DNA of 64,000 nucleotides from Rhizobium giardinii bv. giardinii H152 (GCF_000379605.1 NZ_KB902679.1:1-64000), one strand, 5' to 3'. Shown: positions 36,255 through 45,639, counted from the stretch's first letter. Notes: generated from the sequence alone by a model not told the origin. Program-made: numbers and translations.

Positions 36255-37279
36255 CGTGTCTCCGTTACCTTCTTGAGGGCGACGGGCGCGTCAGGGTTAA
36301 GGCCGCGCGATCGCGACCAGGATTCGACGAAGCCGTAGAATGGGAGGATCAGCGTCAGCGCGTCGGTGATCGGATGGCCGGTCTCGACGAAGGGCAGCAT
36401 CTTCGCGGCCTTGGCGTTGGAGGACGTGACGAAGGCAAGCGCGCCCTTGCCGCTGAGACCATCGAGAATGTCGGTGACCGAGCCTTCCGCGGCGTCGCGC
36501 GCGGCAAGGCCGATGACCGGAAAACGCTTCCCCACCAGCGCCACCGGCCCGTGCAGCACTTCCGCCGCCGAGTAGGCTTCGGCATGCATGCCGGAGGTTT
36601 CCTTGAATTTCAGCGCGGCCTCGCTGGCAATGGCAAGGGCCGGCCCGCGGCCGAGCACGAACAGCGATTCCGCGTCGCCCAATTCATCGGCCAGTAGCTG
36701 CCAGTCAAGCTTCACGGCCTTGGCAAATTGTGCCGGCAGATCGGCGACAGCGCGCTGCAGGGCCTTGTCGCCGGTCCAGTCGCCGAGGATGGCAAGCCCG
36801 GCGACAATCGAGTTGACGTAGGATTTGGTCGCGGCCACGGCGATTTCCGGGCCGGCGAGGATATCGAGTGGATGAGTGCTGGCTTGCGAAATCGGCGAAG
36901 GCATGGTGTTGGTAAGCGCAATGGTCACCGCGCCCGCCTTGGTGGCGGCGTCAGCCATGGCGACGATGTCCGGGCTCTTGCCGGATTGCGAAATCGCAAT
37001 CGAAGCGGCGCCGGAGAGCTGCATCTTCGCGCCGTAGATCGATGCGAGCGAGGGCCCAAGCGACGCAACGGGGCGGCCGGTCGAAAGCTCGATCGCATAT
37101 TTCAGAAACAGGGCGGCATGGTCGGACGAGCCGCGGGCAATGGTGACGAGGAAGGCCGGATCCTTGTCGCGCAGCGCCGCGCCGGCCTGTTTGATCGCGT
37201 CTCCGGACTGGTCGAGAAGGCGGGCCGCCGCTTCGGGAATCTCGTCGATTTCGCGCCGCATGTTGGTCTGCATGGTCAT
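36251..37279 (-). CDS. SIS-domain glucosamine-6-phosphate deaminase (NagB-II type)
   Basis: 342 residues made of two SIS domains, like the isomerase half of GlmS but without the glutaminase half. Visible features: ARGSSDHAALFLKYAIE, ISQSGKSPDIVAM, AVAATKSYVNSIVAGLA, and LGRGPALAIASEAALKFKET with HAEAYSAAEVLHGP. This is the layout of NagB-II deaminases, which replace classical NagB in many proteobacteria and convert glucosamine-6-phosphate to fructose-6-phosphate and ammonia. It is coupled to nagA by an ATGA overlap and follows the GntR gene by 21 bases. Confidence 0.88.
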   Translation of the reverse strand: MTMQTNMRREIDEIPEAAARLLDQSGDAIKQAGAALRDKDPAFLVTIARGSSDHAALFLKYAIELSTGRPVASLGPSLASIYGAKMQLSGAASIAISQSGKSPDIVAMADAATKAGAVTIALTNTMPSPISQASTHPLDILAGPEIAVAATKSYVNSIVAGLAILGDWTGDKALQRAVADLPAQFAKAVKLDWQLLADELGDAESLFVLGRGPALAIASEAALKFKETSGMHAEAYSAAEVLHGPVALVGKRFPVIGLAARDAAEGSVTDILDGLSGKGALAFVTSSNAKAAKMLPFVETGHPITDALTLILPFYGFVESWSRSRGLNPDAPVALKKVTETR

Positions 37280-37300
37280 GTCTTTCTTCTTTGGCCGTTC

Positions 37301-38065
37301 TTACGATTCCGGCAGGGTCAGTTCCGCCACGAAGTCGTAGGCGTCGCCCCGGTAGAGCGAGCGGGTGAATTCCACGACGCGGCCGGAGGCGAGATAGGAA
37401 ATACGCTCGATCGACAGGCTCGCCGATCCCACCGGCACGCCGAGCATTGCCGCGTCCGGATCCTTCAGGCTGCAGGCGGAAATCCGCTGCACCGCGCGCA
37501 CCGGCCGCGACTTGGTCTTGTCGAGTTCGGCATAGAGCGATGCACCGATCCGGACAGGGTCGGGCAGGAATTCGGCGGAAATGCTCGCCCGCTCGATGGC
37601 GAGCGGCATGTCGTCGGCAATACGCAGGCGACCGAGGCGCGCCACGAGCGAATCGGCGGCAAGGCCGAGCACCATCATTTCATCGGGCGACGGGTGAAAC
37701 AGCCCGCGCTCGATCCACTGCGCCGTTGTCGTGAGCCCGCGCCGCGCCATGTCCTCGGTAAAGGAGGTCAGCCGTGAGAGCGACTGCTGCACGCGGTTCA
37801 CCGGCTTGACCACGAAGGTCCCCGAGCCATGCCGGCGCACCAAGAGCCCGTCCTTGACCAGATCGTCGACCGCCTTGCGCACCGTCACCCGGCTGATATT
37901 GGCGTAGTCGGCCAGATCGCGTTCGGGCGGCAGTGCATCGCCGTGATTGAGCTTGCCCGACAGGATCGCCTCTTCAAGCGATTGCCGCAGTTTCAGGTAC
38001 AGCGGGCCGGAGCCTCCGCCCTGCAGGCCGTCCAGCGGCAGTATGGCTTCGAGATGCTGGGTCAT
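37301..38065 (-). CDS. GntR-family (HutC subfamily) regulator of the amino-sugar genes
   Basis: 254 residues. N-terminal GntR winged helix (about 20-90; ALPPERDLADYANISRVTVR, LVRRHGSGTFV) and C-terminal UTRA effector domain (about 105-245; MPLAIERASISAEFLPD, VVEFTRSLYRGDAYDF). UTRA regulators of this type (NagR/NagQ, DasR class) sense phosphorylated amino sugars. It overlaps the upstream BadF-type kinase by four bases and precedes the SIS deaminase. Candidate operators lie in the divergent region at 38967 and 39101. Confidence 0.9.
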   Translation of the reverse strand: MTQHLEAILPLDGLQGGGSGPLYLKLRQSLEEAILSGKLNHGDALPPERDLADYANISRVTVRKAVDDLVKDGLLVRRHGSGTFVVKPVNRVQQSLSRLTSFTEDMARRGLTTTAQWIERGLFHPSPDEMMVLGLAADSLVARLGRLRIADDMPLAIERASISAEFLPDPVRIGASLYAELDKTKSRPVRAVQRISACSLKDPDAAMLGVPVGSASLSIERISYLASGRVVEFTRSLYRGDAYDFVAELTLPES

Positions 38066-38946
38066 GCCTTTTCCCTCGCATCAGCCGAAAAACGCTTGGC
38101 GGCGAGCGCCACCGAACCGGTCAGCGCGTCGGCTTCCGGCTCCACGAACAGGGGCTGGTGCCGCTCTGCCAGCCAGGGGCGATAGAGTGGTGCCAGCCCG
38201 CCGAGCAGGCAAAGCCTGCGGCTGCCGCGCGCCACGACTACGTCGAGCGCCTCGTCAATGGTTTGCGCCGATGCCCGCAGCAGCGTGACCGCCACCGGGT
38301 CGTTGTGTTCCGCGAACGCGAAGACCTTCGGCGCGAAGCGGCCGAATTCACCGGGCCGTGCAACGCGCGCGAACTCCACCACGTCGCGCGGATCAGCGTT
38401 GAATTCCGCCATCACGGCATCGGTCAGCGGCGAGGAAGGGTGGATATGGTCGAAAGCCAGCACGCTTTCCTGCAGAAGGACATGCCCCAGACGCGCGCCG
38501 CTGCCGAGATCACCGATCTGAAAACCCCATCCGCCGATATAGCGGATGTCGCTTCCCTGCCGGGCGATATAGATCGAGCCGGTGCCGAGGATGGCGACGG
38601 CACCGTCGTTGTCGCCGAGCGCGCCCTGGAGCGCGATCAGCCCGTCGGATTCGATATCGGCCTTCGCAAACGGCAGGCGCTCCTTCACATAGTGCACGGC
38701 GTCGCCGACATTGCTGCCGGCAAGCCCCAGCAGCGCCGAGGCTGAGCCGATCTCCGAGGGTGCGATATTCGCCTCCTCGAACGCGGCCGTGGCTGCGCCG
38801 ACAATATGGATCAGGGCATTGTCGGGATCGGTCAGAATATTGGCGGCACCGCTCTTGCCGCGCCCGAGGATGCGCCCTTTGGCGTCCGCTACGGCCGCGC
38901 GGCAACTCGTGCCCCCGCCATCGATTCCCAGAATGTAGTGTGGCAT
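38062..38946 (-). CDS. BadF/BadG-type ATPase, probable N-acetylglucosamine kinase
   Basis: 294 residues from the ATG at 38946, which follows cggaggt; a longer frame from 38991 is rejected. ASKHA fold: ILGIDGGGTSCRAAVAD phosphate loop, DGLIALQGALGDNDGAVAIL (phosphate 2), GSIYIARQG, and GGWGFQIGDLGSGARLGH, which strongly resembles eukaryotic-type GlcNAc kinases in this family. As the first gene of the GntR-SIS-nagA operon it probably makes GlcNAc-6-phosphate (or a related sugar phosphate) after import. Confidence 0.85.
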   Translation of the reverse strand: MPHYILGIDGGGTSCRAAVADAKGRILGRGKSGAANILTDPDNALIHIVGAATAAFEEANIAPSEIGSASALLGLAGSNVGDAVHYVKERLPFAKADIESDGLIALQGALGDNDGAVAILGTGSIYIARQGSDIRYIGGWGFQIGDLGSGARLGHVLLQESVLAFDHIHPSSPLTDAVMAEFNADPRDVVEFARVARPGEFGRFAPKVFAFAEHNDPVAVTLLRASAQTIDEALDVVVARGSRRLCLLGGLAPLYRPWLAERHQPLFVEPEADALTGSVALAAKRFSADAREKA

Positions 38947-38966
38947 GGATACCTCCGAGAAGAAGG

Positions 38967-38982
38967 ATACCAAAAAAATACC
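38967..38982. promoter_or_regulatory. Candidate GntR operator, kinase side
   Basis: ataccaaaaaaatacc lies 21 bases before the BadF-type kinase start. The same 16-base motif, with one change, occurs in the opposite orientation at 39101-39116 beside murQ. Such paired sites in a divergent promoter fit control by the adjacent GntR regulator (inference). Confidence 0.6.
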
Positions 38983-39100
38983 ATTAACCAAGAGGGATTT
39001 GGTCTTTAATTGGAATTATCATTTAAGTCGCTGAAATAACGATGTAATTTTAAGCGTCGAAAATTTTCTTCGCTCAAACGTTAATTTTCCCTAGACAATT

Positions 39101-39116
39101 GGTATTTTTTTGGCAT
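39101..39116. promoter_or_regulatory. Candidate GntR operator, murQ side
   Basis: ggtatttttttggcat is the reverse complement of atgccaaaaaaatacc, matching the motif at 38967 in 15 of 16 positions. It lies 27 bases before the murQ start, where a bound repressor would block transcription. Confidence 0.6.
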
Positions 39117-39143
39117 TAATTTGTGAAGAGGGAGATTGAGCGC

Positions 39144-40043
39144 ATGCCGTCAGTGAAGACCGAAGAGCGTCATGACAAATCGGAGGGATTGGATGTGATG
39201 CATCCGGCCCTGGCGCTTCGCCTGCTTGCGTCCGGCCAGCAGGCCGCGGCCAGGGCGGTCGATGCCGCAATCGAGCCGCTTGCCATGGCTGCGCAGATCG
39301 CCGCCGACGTGCTCGCCGGCGGTGGCCGCCTTGCCTATGCCGGCGCCGGCAGTTCGGGTCTGATGGCCATGACCGATGCGCTGGAATTGCCCGGGACTTA
39401 TGGAATTGCCCACGACAAGGTCGTTGTCCTGCTGGCCGGCGGTGCTGCAAGCCTGACCGATCTCGCCGGCGGTTACGAAGACGACATGGATCTGGCGCGC
39501 AAGGATGTGCGCGATGCCGGCATTGGCAACGGCGATTGCCTGATTGCCGTGTCCGCCAGCGGTTCGACGCCCTATGCGCTGGCTGCGGCCGATGAAGCGC
39601 GGCAGCGCGGGGCGCGTGTCATCGCCATGGCGAACAATCCGGGCGCGGTGCTCTTTGACGGTGCCGACGTGGCCGTCCTGTTGCAGACGCCGCCCGAGGT
39701 GATTTCCGGATCGACCCGCATGGGGGCGGCGACGGCCCAGAAGATCGCCTTCAACATGTTTTCGACCCTTGTCGGTATCCATCTCGGCCATGTCTACGAT
39801 GGACACATGGTCAATCTGAAGGCCGACAACGCCAAGCTGCGCGGTCGCGCCGTTCGTATCGTCTCCGATATCGCTGGTATCGGCGCGACGGAAGCGGGTC
39901 GCTATCTCACCGCGTCATCGGGCTCGGTAAAGATCGCCATCCTTCTTGCTGCTGGGGCAAGGGATGTGGCGGCGGCAGAGACCGCACTGGCCGAAGCCGG
40001 TCAAAACTTGCGCCGCGCTTTGTCAAGCGTCGCGCCACATTGA
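39144..40043 (+). CDS. murQ: N-acetylmuramic acid 6-phosphate etherase
   Basis: 299 residues from the ATG at 39144 (ggag nine bases upstream). SIS fold with YAGAGSSGLMAMTDALELPG, where the conserved Glu of the ALE/ASE motif is retained, GGYEDDMD with the second catalytic Glu, SASGSTPYALAAADEAR and the MurQ signature VISGSTRMGAATAQKIAFNM. It cleaves the D-lactyl ether of MurNAc-6-phosphate to give GlcNAc-6-phosphate, feeding the divergent nagA branch. It is the first gene of the sugar importer operon. Confidence 0.93.
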   Translation: MPSVKTEERHDKSEGLDVMHPALALRLLASGQQAAARAVDAAIEPLAMAAQIAADVLAGGGRLAYAGAGSSGLMAMTDALELPGTYGIAHDKVVVLLAGGAASLTDLAGGYEDDMDLARKDVRDAGIGNGDCLIAVSASGSTPYALAAADEARQRGARVIAMANNPGAVLFDGADVAVLLQTPPEVISGSTRMGAATAQKIAFNMFSTLVGIHLGHVYDGHMVNLKADNAKLRGRAVRIVSDIAGIGATEAGRYLTASSGSVKIAILLAAGARDVAAAETALAEAGQNLRRALSSVAPH

Positions 40044-40096
40044 TTTCAAGGGTTCCAAAACCGCGCCATGCCGGCGCATATAAAAGGGAGAACGTA

Positions 40097-41356
40097 ATGA
40101 CCCGCACGACTTTGAAAGGCCTGCTGCTTGCATCCAGCATCCTCGGCTCCGCCGGGCTGGCGCATGCAGAAGACGTCACTCTGACGATCGAAAGCTGGCG
40201 CAACGACGACCTGACCATCTGGCAGGAAAAGCTGATCCCGGCCTTCGAAGCGAAGAACCCCGGTATCAAGGTGAAGTTCGCGCCGACGGCGCCGACAGAA
40301 TACAACGCCGCGCTGAACGCCAAGCTCGACGCCGGCTCCGCTGGTGACCTCGTCACCTGCCGTCCGTTCGACGTCTCGCTCGAACTCTACAACAAGAAGC
40401 ACCTCGCCGACCTCACGGGTCTTGCCGGCATGGAGAATTTCTCTCCGGTCGCCAAATCCGCCTGGACGACGGACGACGGTTCGGCGACCTTCTGCGTCCC
40501 GATGGCATCGGTTATTCACGGCTTCATCTACAACAAGGATGCCTTCGACAAGCTCGGTATCGCCATTCCGACGACGGAGGCCGAATTCTTCGCCGCGCTC
40601 GACAAGATCAAGGCCGATGGCACCTATGTCCCGCTGGCCATGGGCACGAAGGATCTCTGGGAAGCCGCAACCATGGGCTATCAGAACATCGGCCCGACCT
40701 ATTGGAAGGGTGAGGAAGGCCGCGCCGCTCTCATCAAGGGCGAGCAGAAGCTGACCGACGAGCCGTGGGTCGAGCCCTACCGCGTTCTTGCCAAGTGGAA
40801 GGACTATCTCGGCGACGGCTTCGAAGCCCAGACCTATCCGGACAGCCAGAACCTGTTCACGCTCGGCCGCGCCGCCATCTATCCGGCCGGCTCATGGGAA
40901 ATCGGCCTGTTCAACACCCAGGCCCAGTTCAAGATGGGCGCCTTCCCGCCGCCTGTTAAGGCCGCTGGCGATACCTGCTATATCTCCGACCACACCGACA
41001 TCGGCGTGGGCCTGAATGCCAAGAGCGCGCATCCGGAAGAAGCCAAGAAGTTCCTGAGCTGGGTTGCCTCGCCGGAATTCGCCGACATCTACGCCAACGC
41101 GCTGCCGGGCTTCTTCAGCCTGAATTCGACACCGGTGAAGATGGCCGATCCGCTCGCCCAGGAGTTCGTGTCCTGGCGCGAAAAGTGCAAGCCGACCATC
41201 CGCTCGACCTACCAGATCCTGGCGCGCGGCACCCCGAGCCTCGAAAACGAGACGTGGGTTGAATCGGCCAACGTCATCAACGGCACCGATACGCCGGAAG
41301 TTGCCGCCGAGAAACTGCAGAAGGGTCTCGACAGCTGGTATAAGCCGGCGAAGTAA
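40097..41356 (+). CDS. Sugar ABC transporter substrate-binding protein (SBP family 1)
   Basis: 419 residues from the ATG at 40097 (aaaggga upstream), 53 bases after murQ. Signal peptide about 1-24 with cut after GLAHA. The mature protein shows the family 1 fold: LTIESWRNDDLTIWQEKLIP, FEAKNPGIKVKF, ALNAKLDAGSAGDLVTCRPF, and AAIYPAGSWEIGLF. The context with murQ, kinases and nagA points to an amino sugar or a small muro- or chito-saccharide as ligand. A RIME-like hairpin element follows and separates it from the permease genes. Confidence 0.92.
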   Translation: MTRTTLKGLLLASSILGSAGLAHAEDVTLTIESWRNDDLTIWQEKLIPAFEAKNPGIKVKFAPTAPTEYNAALNAKLDAGSAGDLVTCRPFDVSLELYNKKHLADLTGLAGMENFSPVAKSAWTTDDGSATFCVPMASVIHGFIYNKDAFDKLGIAIPTTEAEFFAALDKIKADGTYVPLAMGTKDLWEAATMGYQNIGPTYWKGEEGRAALIKGEQKLTDEPWVEPYRVLAKWKDYLGDGFEAQTYPDSQNLFTLGRAAIYPAGSWEIGLFNTQAQFKMGAFPPPVKAAGDTCYISDHTDIGVGLNAKSAHPEEAKKFLSWVASPEFADIYANALPGFFSLNSTPVKMADPLAQEFVSWREKCKPTIRSTYQILARGTPSLENETWVESANVINGTDTPEVAAEKLQKGLDSWYKPAK

Positions 41357-41692
41357 GCTTGGGTGGTGGGGGGGATTTGAATGGGGATGTCTCTTGTGAA
41401 AAGCCCCTCGCCCTAGCCCTCTCCCCGCTTGCGGGGAGAGGGGACTACGGAGGTCGCCGCATCCTCCTTCTCCCCGTTTGCGGGGAGAAGGTGCCCGACA
41501 GGGCGGATGAGGGGCGGCTCTTGCGCCGGACGATCACTCGCAAAAATGCGAAGCTTCCGCGGAAAACATGTAATCTGAAATCACATCCCACCGGCGTTCC
41601 GCTGGTTCAGGCATGCGCGGTGGGGACCGGCGGCGCAGCGCCTTGCCGCATATCGCGGCAATCGACGAAAAACGGGTCGGAGCGGCAGAGCC
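41357..41692. other. Gap between binding-protein and permease genes
   Basis: 336 bases inside an otherwise tight operon. The first half is the RIME-like element. The second half (41521-41692) shows no coding frame with a credible start and could hold a secondary promoter for the permease genes; no clear boxes were identified. Confidence 0.5.
41399..41520. repeat. RIME-like intergenic palindromic repeat
   Basis: Two strong hairpins about 23 bases apart: ccctctccccgc / gcggggagaggg (41417-41442) and ccttctccccg / cggggagaagg (41466-41491), flanked by gcccctcgcc and ggatgaggggc. This layout is typical of the Rhizobium-specific intergenic mosaic elements. It lies between the binding-protein gene and the permease genes of one operon, where it may stabilise the upstream message or dampen read-through. 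Confidence 0.85.
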
Positions 41693-42643
41693 ATGAGCAG
41701 CGCCACAATGTCTGAGGACAGCATCCAAACACTGGCACGGCCGAAGCGCTGGCATATTCTGGTTTTCCTGCTGCCGGCCTTTATCATCTATTCGGCCGTG
41801 ATGATCCTGCCGCTGGTGGAGACGCTGCGCCTGTCGCTGTTCAACACTGTCGACGGCCAGTCGACCTTCGTCGGCTTGGCCAATTTCCAGGTGCTGTTCG
41901 GCGAGGAGCGCTGGGCGGCGGATTTCTGGCGGGCACTGAAGAACAATTTCATCTTCTTTGCCATCCACATGCTGGTTCAGAACCCGGTCGGCATCGCGCT
42001 TGCCGCCATGCTGTCGATCCCGAAGCTCAGGCTCGCAACCTTCTATCGCACCGCGATTTTCCTGCCGACGCTGTTGTCCTTCGTCATCGTCGGCTTCATC
42101 TGGAAGCTGATCCTGTCGCCGATCTGGGGCATCACGCCGTTCTTCATGGATCTCGTCGGGCTGAAATCCTTCTTCGCGCCCTGGCTCGGCAAACCTGGCT
42201 CGGCGCTGATCGCGGTATCGCTCATCTCCGTCTGGCAGAATATCGGCATCCCGATGATGCTGATCTATGCGGCGCTGCTCAACATCCCGGACGAGGTGAT
42301 CGAGGCGGCAGAATGCGACGGCGTCACCGGCTGGAGCCAGTTCTGGAAGATCAAGCTGCCGCTGGTGCTGCCGGCGATCGGCATGGTGTCGATCCTCACA
42401 TTCGTCGGCAACTTCAATGCCTTCGACCTGATCTATACCGTGCAGGGGGCGCTTGCCGGGCCGGACGGATCGACCGACATTCTCGGCACGCTGCTCTACC
42501 GCACGTTCTTCGGCTTCCAGCTGCAGCTCGGCGACCGCTCGATGGGCGCCACCATCGCCACGGTGATGTTCCTGATCATCCTTGCCGGCGTGTCGCTTTA
42601 TCTCTTCGGCATCCAGCGGCGCGTCCGCCGCTACCAGTTCTAA
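41693..42643 (+). CDS. Sugar ABC transporter permease (MalF/UgpA-like)
   Basis: 316 residues with about six membrane helices. The EAA loop reads EVIEAAECDGVTGWSQFWKI followed by KLPLVLPAIGM. N-terminal HILVFLLPAFIIYSAVMILP is typical of the first helix of carbohydrate (CUT1) permeases. It forms a heterodimer with the next permease, 12 bases downstream. Confidence 0.92.
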   Translation: MSSATMSEDSIQTLARPKRWHILVFLLPAFIIYSAVMILPLVETLRLSLFNTVDGQSTFVGLANFQVLFGEERWAADFWRALKNNFIFFAIHMLVQNPVGIALAAMLSIPKLRLATFYRTAIFLPTLLSFVIVGFIWKLILSPIWGITPFFMDLVGLKSFFAPWLGKPGSALIAVSLISVWQNIGIPMMLIYAALLNIPDEVIEAAECDGVTGWSQFWKIKLPLVLPAIGMVSILTFVGNFNAFDLIYTVQGALAGPDGSTDILGTLLYRTFFGFQLQLGDRSMGATIATVMFLIILAGVSLYLFGIQRRVRRYQF

Positions 42644-42655
42644 GGGAGAAGACCA

Positions 42656-43495
42656 ATGTCAAAAGCACGCGTATCGCCCCTGCGTTCCGGCTTCGTGCAT
42701 CTGGCGCTCGCCGGCTACACCGTCATCGCCCTGTTCCCGGTGTTGCTGACGATCCTGAATTCGTTCAAGGACCGCAACGCCATTTTCCGCACGCCGCTTG
42801 CGCCGCCGACGGCGAACACCTTCAGTCTAGTCGGTTACGAGACGGTGCTGAAGCAGGGTGATTTCGTCGGCTATTTCCAGAACAGCCTGATCGTCACCGT
42901 CGTCTCGATCTTCTTCGTGCTGCTGTTCGGTGCGATGGCTGCTTTCGCGCTGTCTGAATATCGCTTCAAGGGCAATACGATGATGGGGCTTTATCTCGCC
43001 ATCGGCATCATGATCCCGATCCGTCTCGGCACGGTTGCGATCCTGCAGGGCATGGTCGCCGCCGGTCTGGTGAACACGCTGACGGCGCTGATCCTGGTTT
43101 ATACTGCGCAAGGTCTGCCGCTTGCCATCTTCATCCTGTCGGAGTTCATGCGCACGGTTTCGGACGATCTGAAGAATGCCGGGCGCATCGACGGCCTGTC
43201 GGAATATGCGATCTTCTTCCGCCTGGTGCTGCCGCTCGTCAAGCCGGCCATGGCAACGGTCGCGGTCTTCACGATGATCCCGATCTGGAACGATCTCTGG
43301 TTCCCGCTGATCCTCGCTCCCGGCGAAACCACCAAGACGGTGACACTCGGCTCACAGGTCTTCATCGGCCAGTTCGTCACCAACTGGAACGCGGTGCTAT
43401 CCGCCCTGTCGCTGGCGATCTTCCCGGTTCTCGTCCTCTACGTCATCTTCTCGCGGCAGCTGATCCGCGGCATCACCGCAGGAGCAGTGAAGTGA
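42656..43495 (+). CDS. Sugar ABC transporter permease (MalG/UgpE-like)
   Basis: 279 residues, six predicted helices, EAA loop DLKNAGRIDGLSEYAIFFRL then VLPLVKPAMATV. It starts after aagggagaag. It overlaps the oxidoreductase gene by four bases (GTGA), so the two are coupled. Confidence 0.92.
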   Translation: MSKARVSPLRSGFVHLALAGYTVIALFPVLLTILNSFKDRNAIFRTPLAPPTANTFSLVGYETVLKQGDFVGYFQNSLIVTVVSIFFVLLFGAMAAFALSEYRFKGNTMMGLYLAIGIMIPIRLGTVAILQGMVAAGLVNTLTALILVYTAQGLPLAIFILSEFMRTVSDDLKNAGRIDGLSEYAIFFRLVLPLVKPAMATVAVFTMIPIWNDLWFPLILAPGETTKTVTLGSQVFIGQFVTNWNAVLSALSLAIFPVLVLYVIFSRQLIRGITAGAVK

Positions 43496-44550
43496 GCGCC
43501 AAGCCCATCCGCGTCCTCGTCGCCGGCCTCGGCAATATGGGCCGCAGCCACGCGCTCGCCTATCACAACAATCCGGGCTTCGAGATCGTTGGCCTGGTCA
43601 ACCGCTCGAAGGTCGATCTGGTGCCTGAACTCCAGGGCTACACGATCCATCCGAGCTTCGAGGCGGCGCTGAAGGAGCTGAAGCCCGATCTCTGCTCGAT
43701 CTGCACCTATTCCGACAGTCACGCGGACTATGCTGTGATGGCGTTCGAGGCCGGCTGTGACGTCTTTGTTGAAAAGCCGCTTGCAACGACCGTCGCCGAC
43801 GCTGAGCGGGTGGTGGCAGCGGCGAAGGCGGCCGGCAGGAAACTCATCGTCGGCTATATTCTGCGCCATCACCCCTCCTGGGTGCGGCTGATCGCCGAAG
43901 CTAGGCTGCTCGGCGGTCCCTATGTCTTCCGCATGAACCTCAACCAGCAATCGAGCGGGCCGACCTGGGCGACCCACAAGGCGTTGATGCAGACGACCCC
44001 GCCGATCGTCGATTGCGGCGTCCATTACGTCGATGTCATGTGCCAGATCACCGACGCGAGGGCCGTCGAGGTGCGCGGCATGGGCCTCCGGCTCTCCAAT
44101 GAGATCGCGGCTGACATGTACAATTACGGCCACCTGCAGGTGATCTACGAGGATGGCTCGGTCGGCTGGTACGAGGCGGGATGGGGACCGATGATCTCGG
44201 AAACCGCCTTCTTCGTGAAGGACGTGATGTCGCCGAACGGTTCGGTCTCGATCGTCATGGACCCGAACGCCAAGTCCGACGACATCGACACGCATACCAA
44301 GACAGCGGTCATTCGAGTCCACAAGGCCGAGACCGGGTCGGACGGAAAATTTCTCCACAAGGACGAAGACCTGACGATGGACGGAGAACCCGGGCACCAG
44401 GAACTCTGCGATCTGGAACAGGCCTATGTGCTGAAAGCCATAACCGAAAACATCAATCTGGAACGACACATGGATGATGCCGTCCAGTCGCTGCGCATCT
44501 GCCTTGCGGCCGATGAAAGCGTGCGCACCGGCCGTCCGGTCAAGCTGTAA
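43492..44550 (+). CDS. Gfo/Idh/MocA-family oxidoreductase
   Basis: 352 residues with a GTG start overlapping the permease stop. Rossmann fold [17 protein letters not shown] (about 8-24), the family lysine in [15 protein letters not shown], and a C-terminal alpha/beta domain with [16 protein letters not shown] containing the usual active-site Asp/His pair. It oxidises or reduces a sugar, or cleaves a glycosidic bond by a redox route, with NAD(P). Being inserted between permease and ATPase genes of an importer, it probably acts on the imported sugar. Exact reaction unknown. Confidence 0.88.
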   Translation: MSAKPIRVLVAGLGNMGRSHALAYHNNPGFEIVGLVNRSKVDLVPELQGYTIHPSFEAALKELKPDLCSICTYSDSHADYAVMAFEAGCDVFVEKPLATTVADAERVVAAAKAAGRKLIVGYILRHHPSWVRLIAEARLLGGPYVFRMNLNQQSSGPTWATHKALMQTTPPIVDCGVHYVDVMCQITDARAVEVRGMGLRLSNEIAADMYNYGHLQVIYEDGSVGWYEAGWGPMISETAFFVKDVMSPNGSVSIVMDPNAKSDDIDTHTKTAVIRVHKAETGSDGKFLHKDEDLTMDGEPGHQELCDLEQAYVLKAITENINLERHMDDAVQSLRICLAADESVRTGRPVKL

Positions 44551-44618
44551 CGAAGCATGTTCGTTCCGGTGCCAGGCAGCGGAACGAAACCATATGCGAC
44601 AAACAAGAGGCACCTCAC

Positions 44619-45620
44619 GTGGGATCTTTGAATCTGAAATCAATCCGCAAGGCGTTCGGTACCCATGAGGTGCTGAAGGGCATCGATCTTGAGGTGAAGG
44701 ACGGCGAGTTCGTCATTTTCGTCGGCCCGTCCGGCTGCGGCAAGTCCACGCTGCTGCGGGTGATCGCCGGTCTCGAGGATGCGACCTCCGGCAGCGTCCA
44801 GATCGACGGAAAGGAAGTCATCACCACGCCACCTGCCAAACGCGGCATCGCCATGGTGTTCCAGTCCTACGCGCTTTATCCGCACCTGACGGTGAAGGAT
44901 AATATGGGCCTTGGCCTGAAACAGATGGGCGCCCCGAGGGCCGAGGTCGACGCCAAGGTTGGCAAGGCCTCCTCGATGCTGTCGCTGGACCCCTATCTCG
45001 CCCGCCGTCCGGCCGAACTGTCCGGCGGCCAGCGCCAGCGCGTCGCCATCGGCCGCGCCATCGTGCGCGAACCGAAGCTCTTCCTGTTCGACGAGCCGCT
45101 GTCGAACCTCGATGCGGCGCTGCGCGTCAATACGCGCCTCGAAATCGCCAGGCTTCACCGCAGCCTCAAGGCGACGATGATCTATGTGACGCACGACCAG
45201 GTCGAAGCCATGACGCTCGCCGACAAGATCGTCGTGCTCAATGCCGGCCAGATCGAGCAGATCGGTTCGCCGATGGAGCTCTACAACAAGCCGGCAAATG
45301 TCTTCGTTGCCGGTTTCATCGGATCGCCGCAGATGAACTTCATCGAGGCGGGCAGGCTCGGCGACAGCCAGGCGAAAACCATCGGCATCCGGCCCGAACA
45401 TATCACCCTGTCGCGCGATGGCGGCGACTGGAAAGGCAAGGTCATCCATGTCGAGCACCTTGGCGCCGATACCATCCTCTATCTGGAGACCGAGGTTACC
45501 GGCTTACTGACGGTGCGGCTGTTCGGCGAGCACCGCTACGACGTCGATGACGTCGTCTACGCAACGCCGGACAAGGCGCTCATGCATCGTTTTGGCGCTG
45601 ACGATCGCGTTCAACGCTGA
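44619..45620 (+). CDS. Sugar ABC transporter ATP-binding protein (MalK/UgpC-like)
   Basis: 333 residues, GTG start. Walker [11 protein letters not shown], signature [15 protein letters not shown], Walker [18 protein letters not shown]-loop [16 protein letters not shown]. The C-terminal TOBE region ([14 protein letters not shown]) is present, as in MalK-type carbohydrate importers. It is the last gene of the murQ-importer operon and is followed by a candidate terminator hairpin at 45640. Confidence 0.94.
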   Translation: MGSLNLKSIRKAFGTHEVLKGIDLEVKDGEFVIFVGPSGCGKSTLLRVIAGLEDATSGSVQIDGKEVITTPPAKRGIAMVFQSYALYPHLTVKDNMGLGLKQMGAPRAEVDAKVGKASSMLSLDPYLARRPAELSGGQRQRVAIGRAIVREPKLFLFDEPLSNLDAALRVNTRLEIARLHRSLKATMIYVTHDQVEAMTLADKIVVLNAGQIEQIGSPMELYNKPANVFVAGFIGSPQMNFIEAGRLGDSQAKTIGIRPEHITLSRDGGDWKGKVIHVEHLGADTILYLETEVTGLLTVRLFGEHRYDVDDVVYATPDKALMHRFGADDRVQR

Positions 45621-45639
45621 TCTTCGAATAACCATTTTT

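Noticed and set aside
41399-41520. Insertion sequence or transposon end
   Set aside because: No transposase, no terminal repeats with target duplication; the two-hairpin layout fits a RIME-type repeat.
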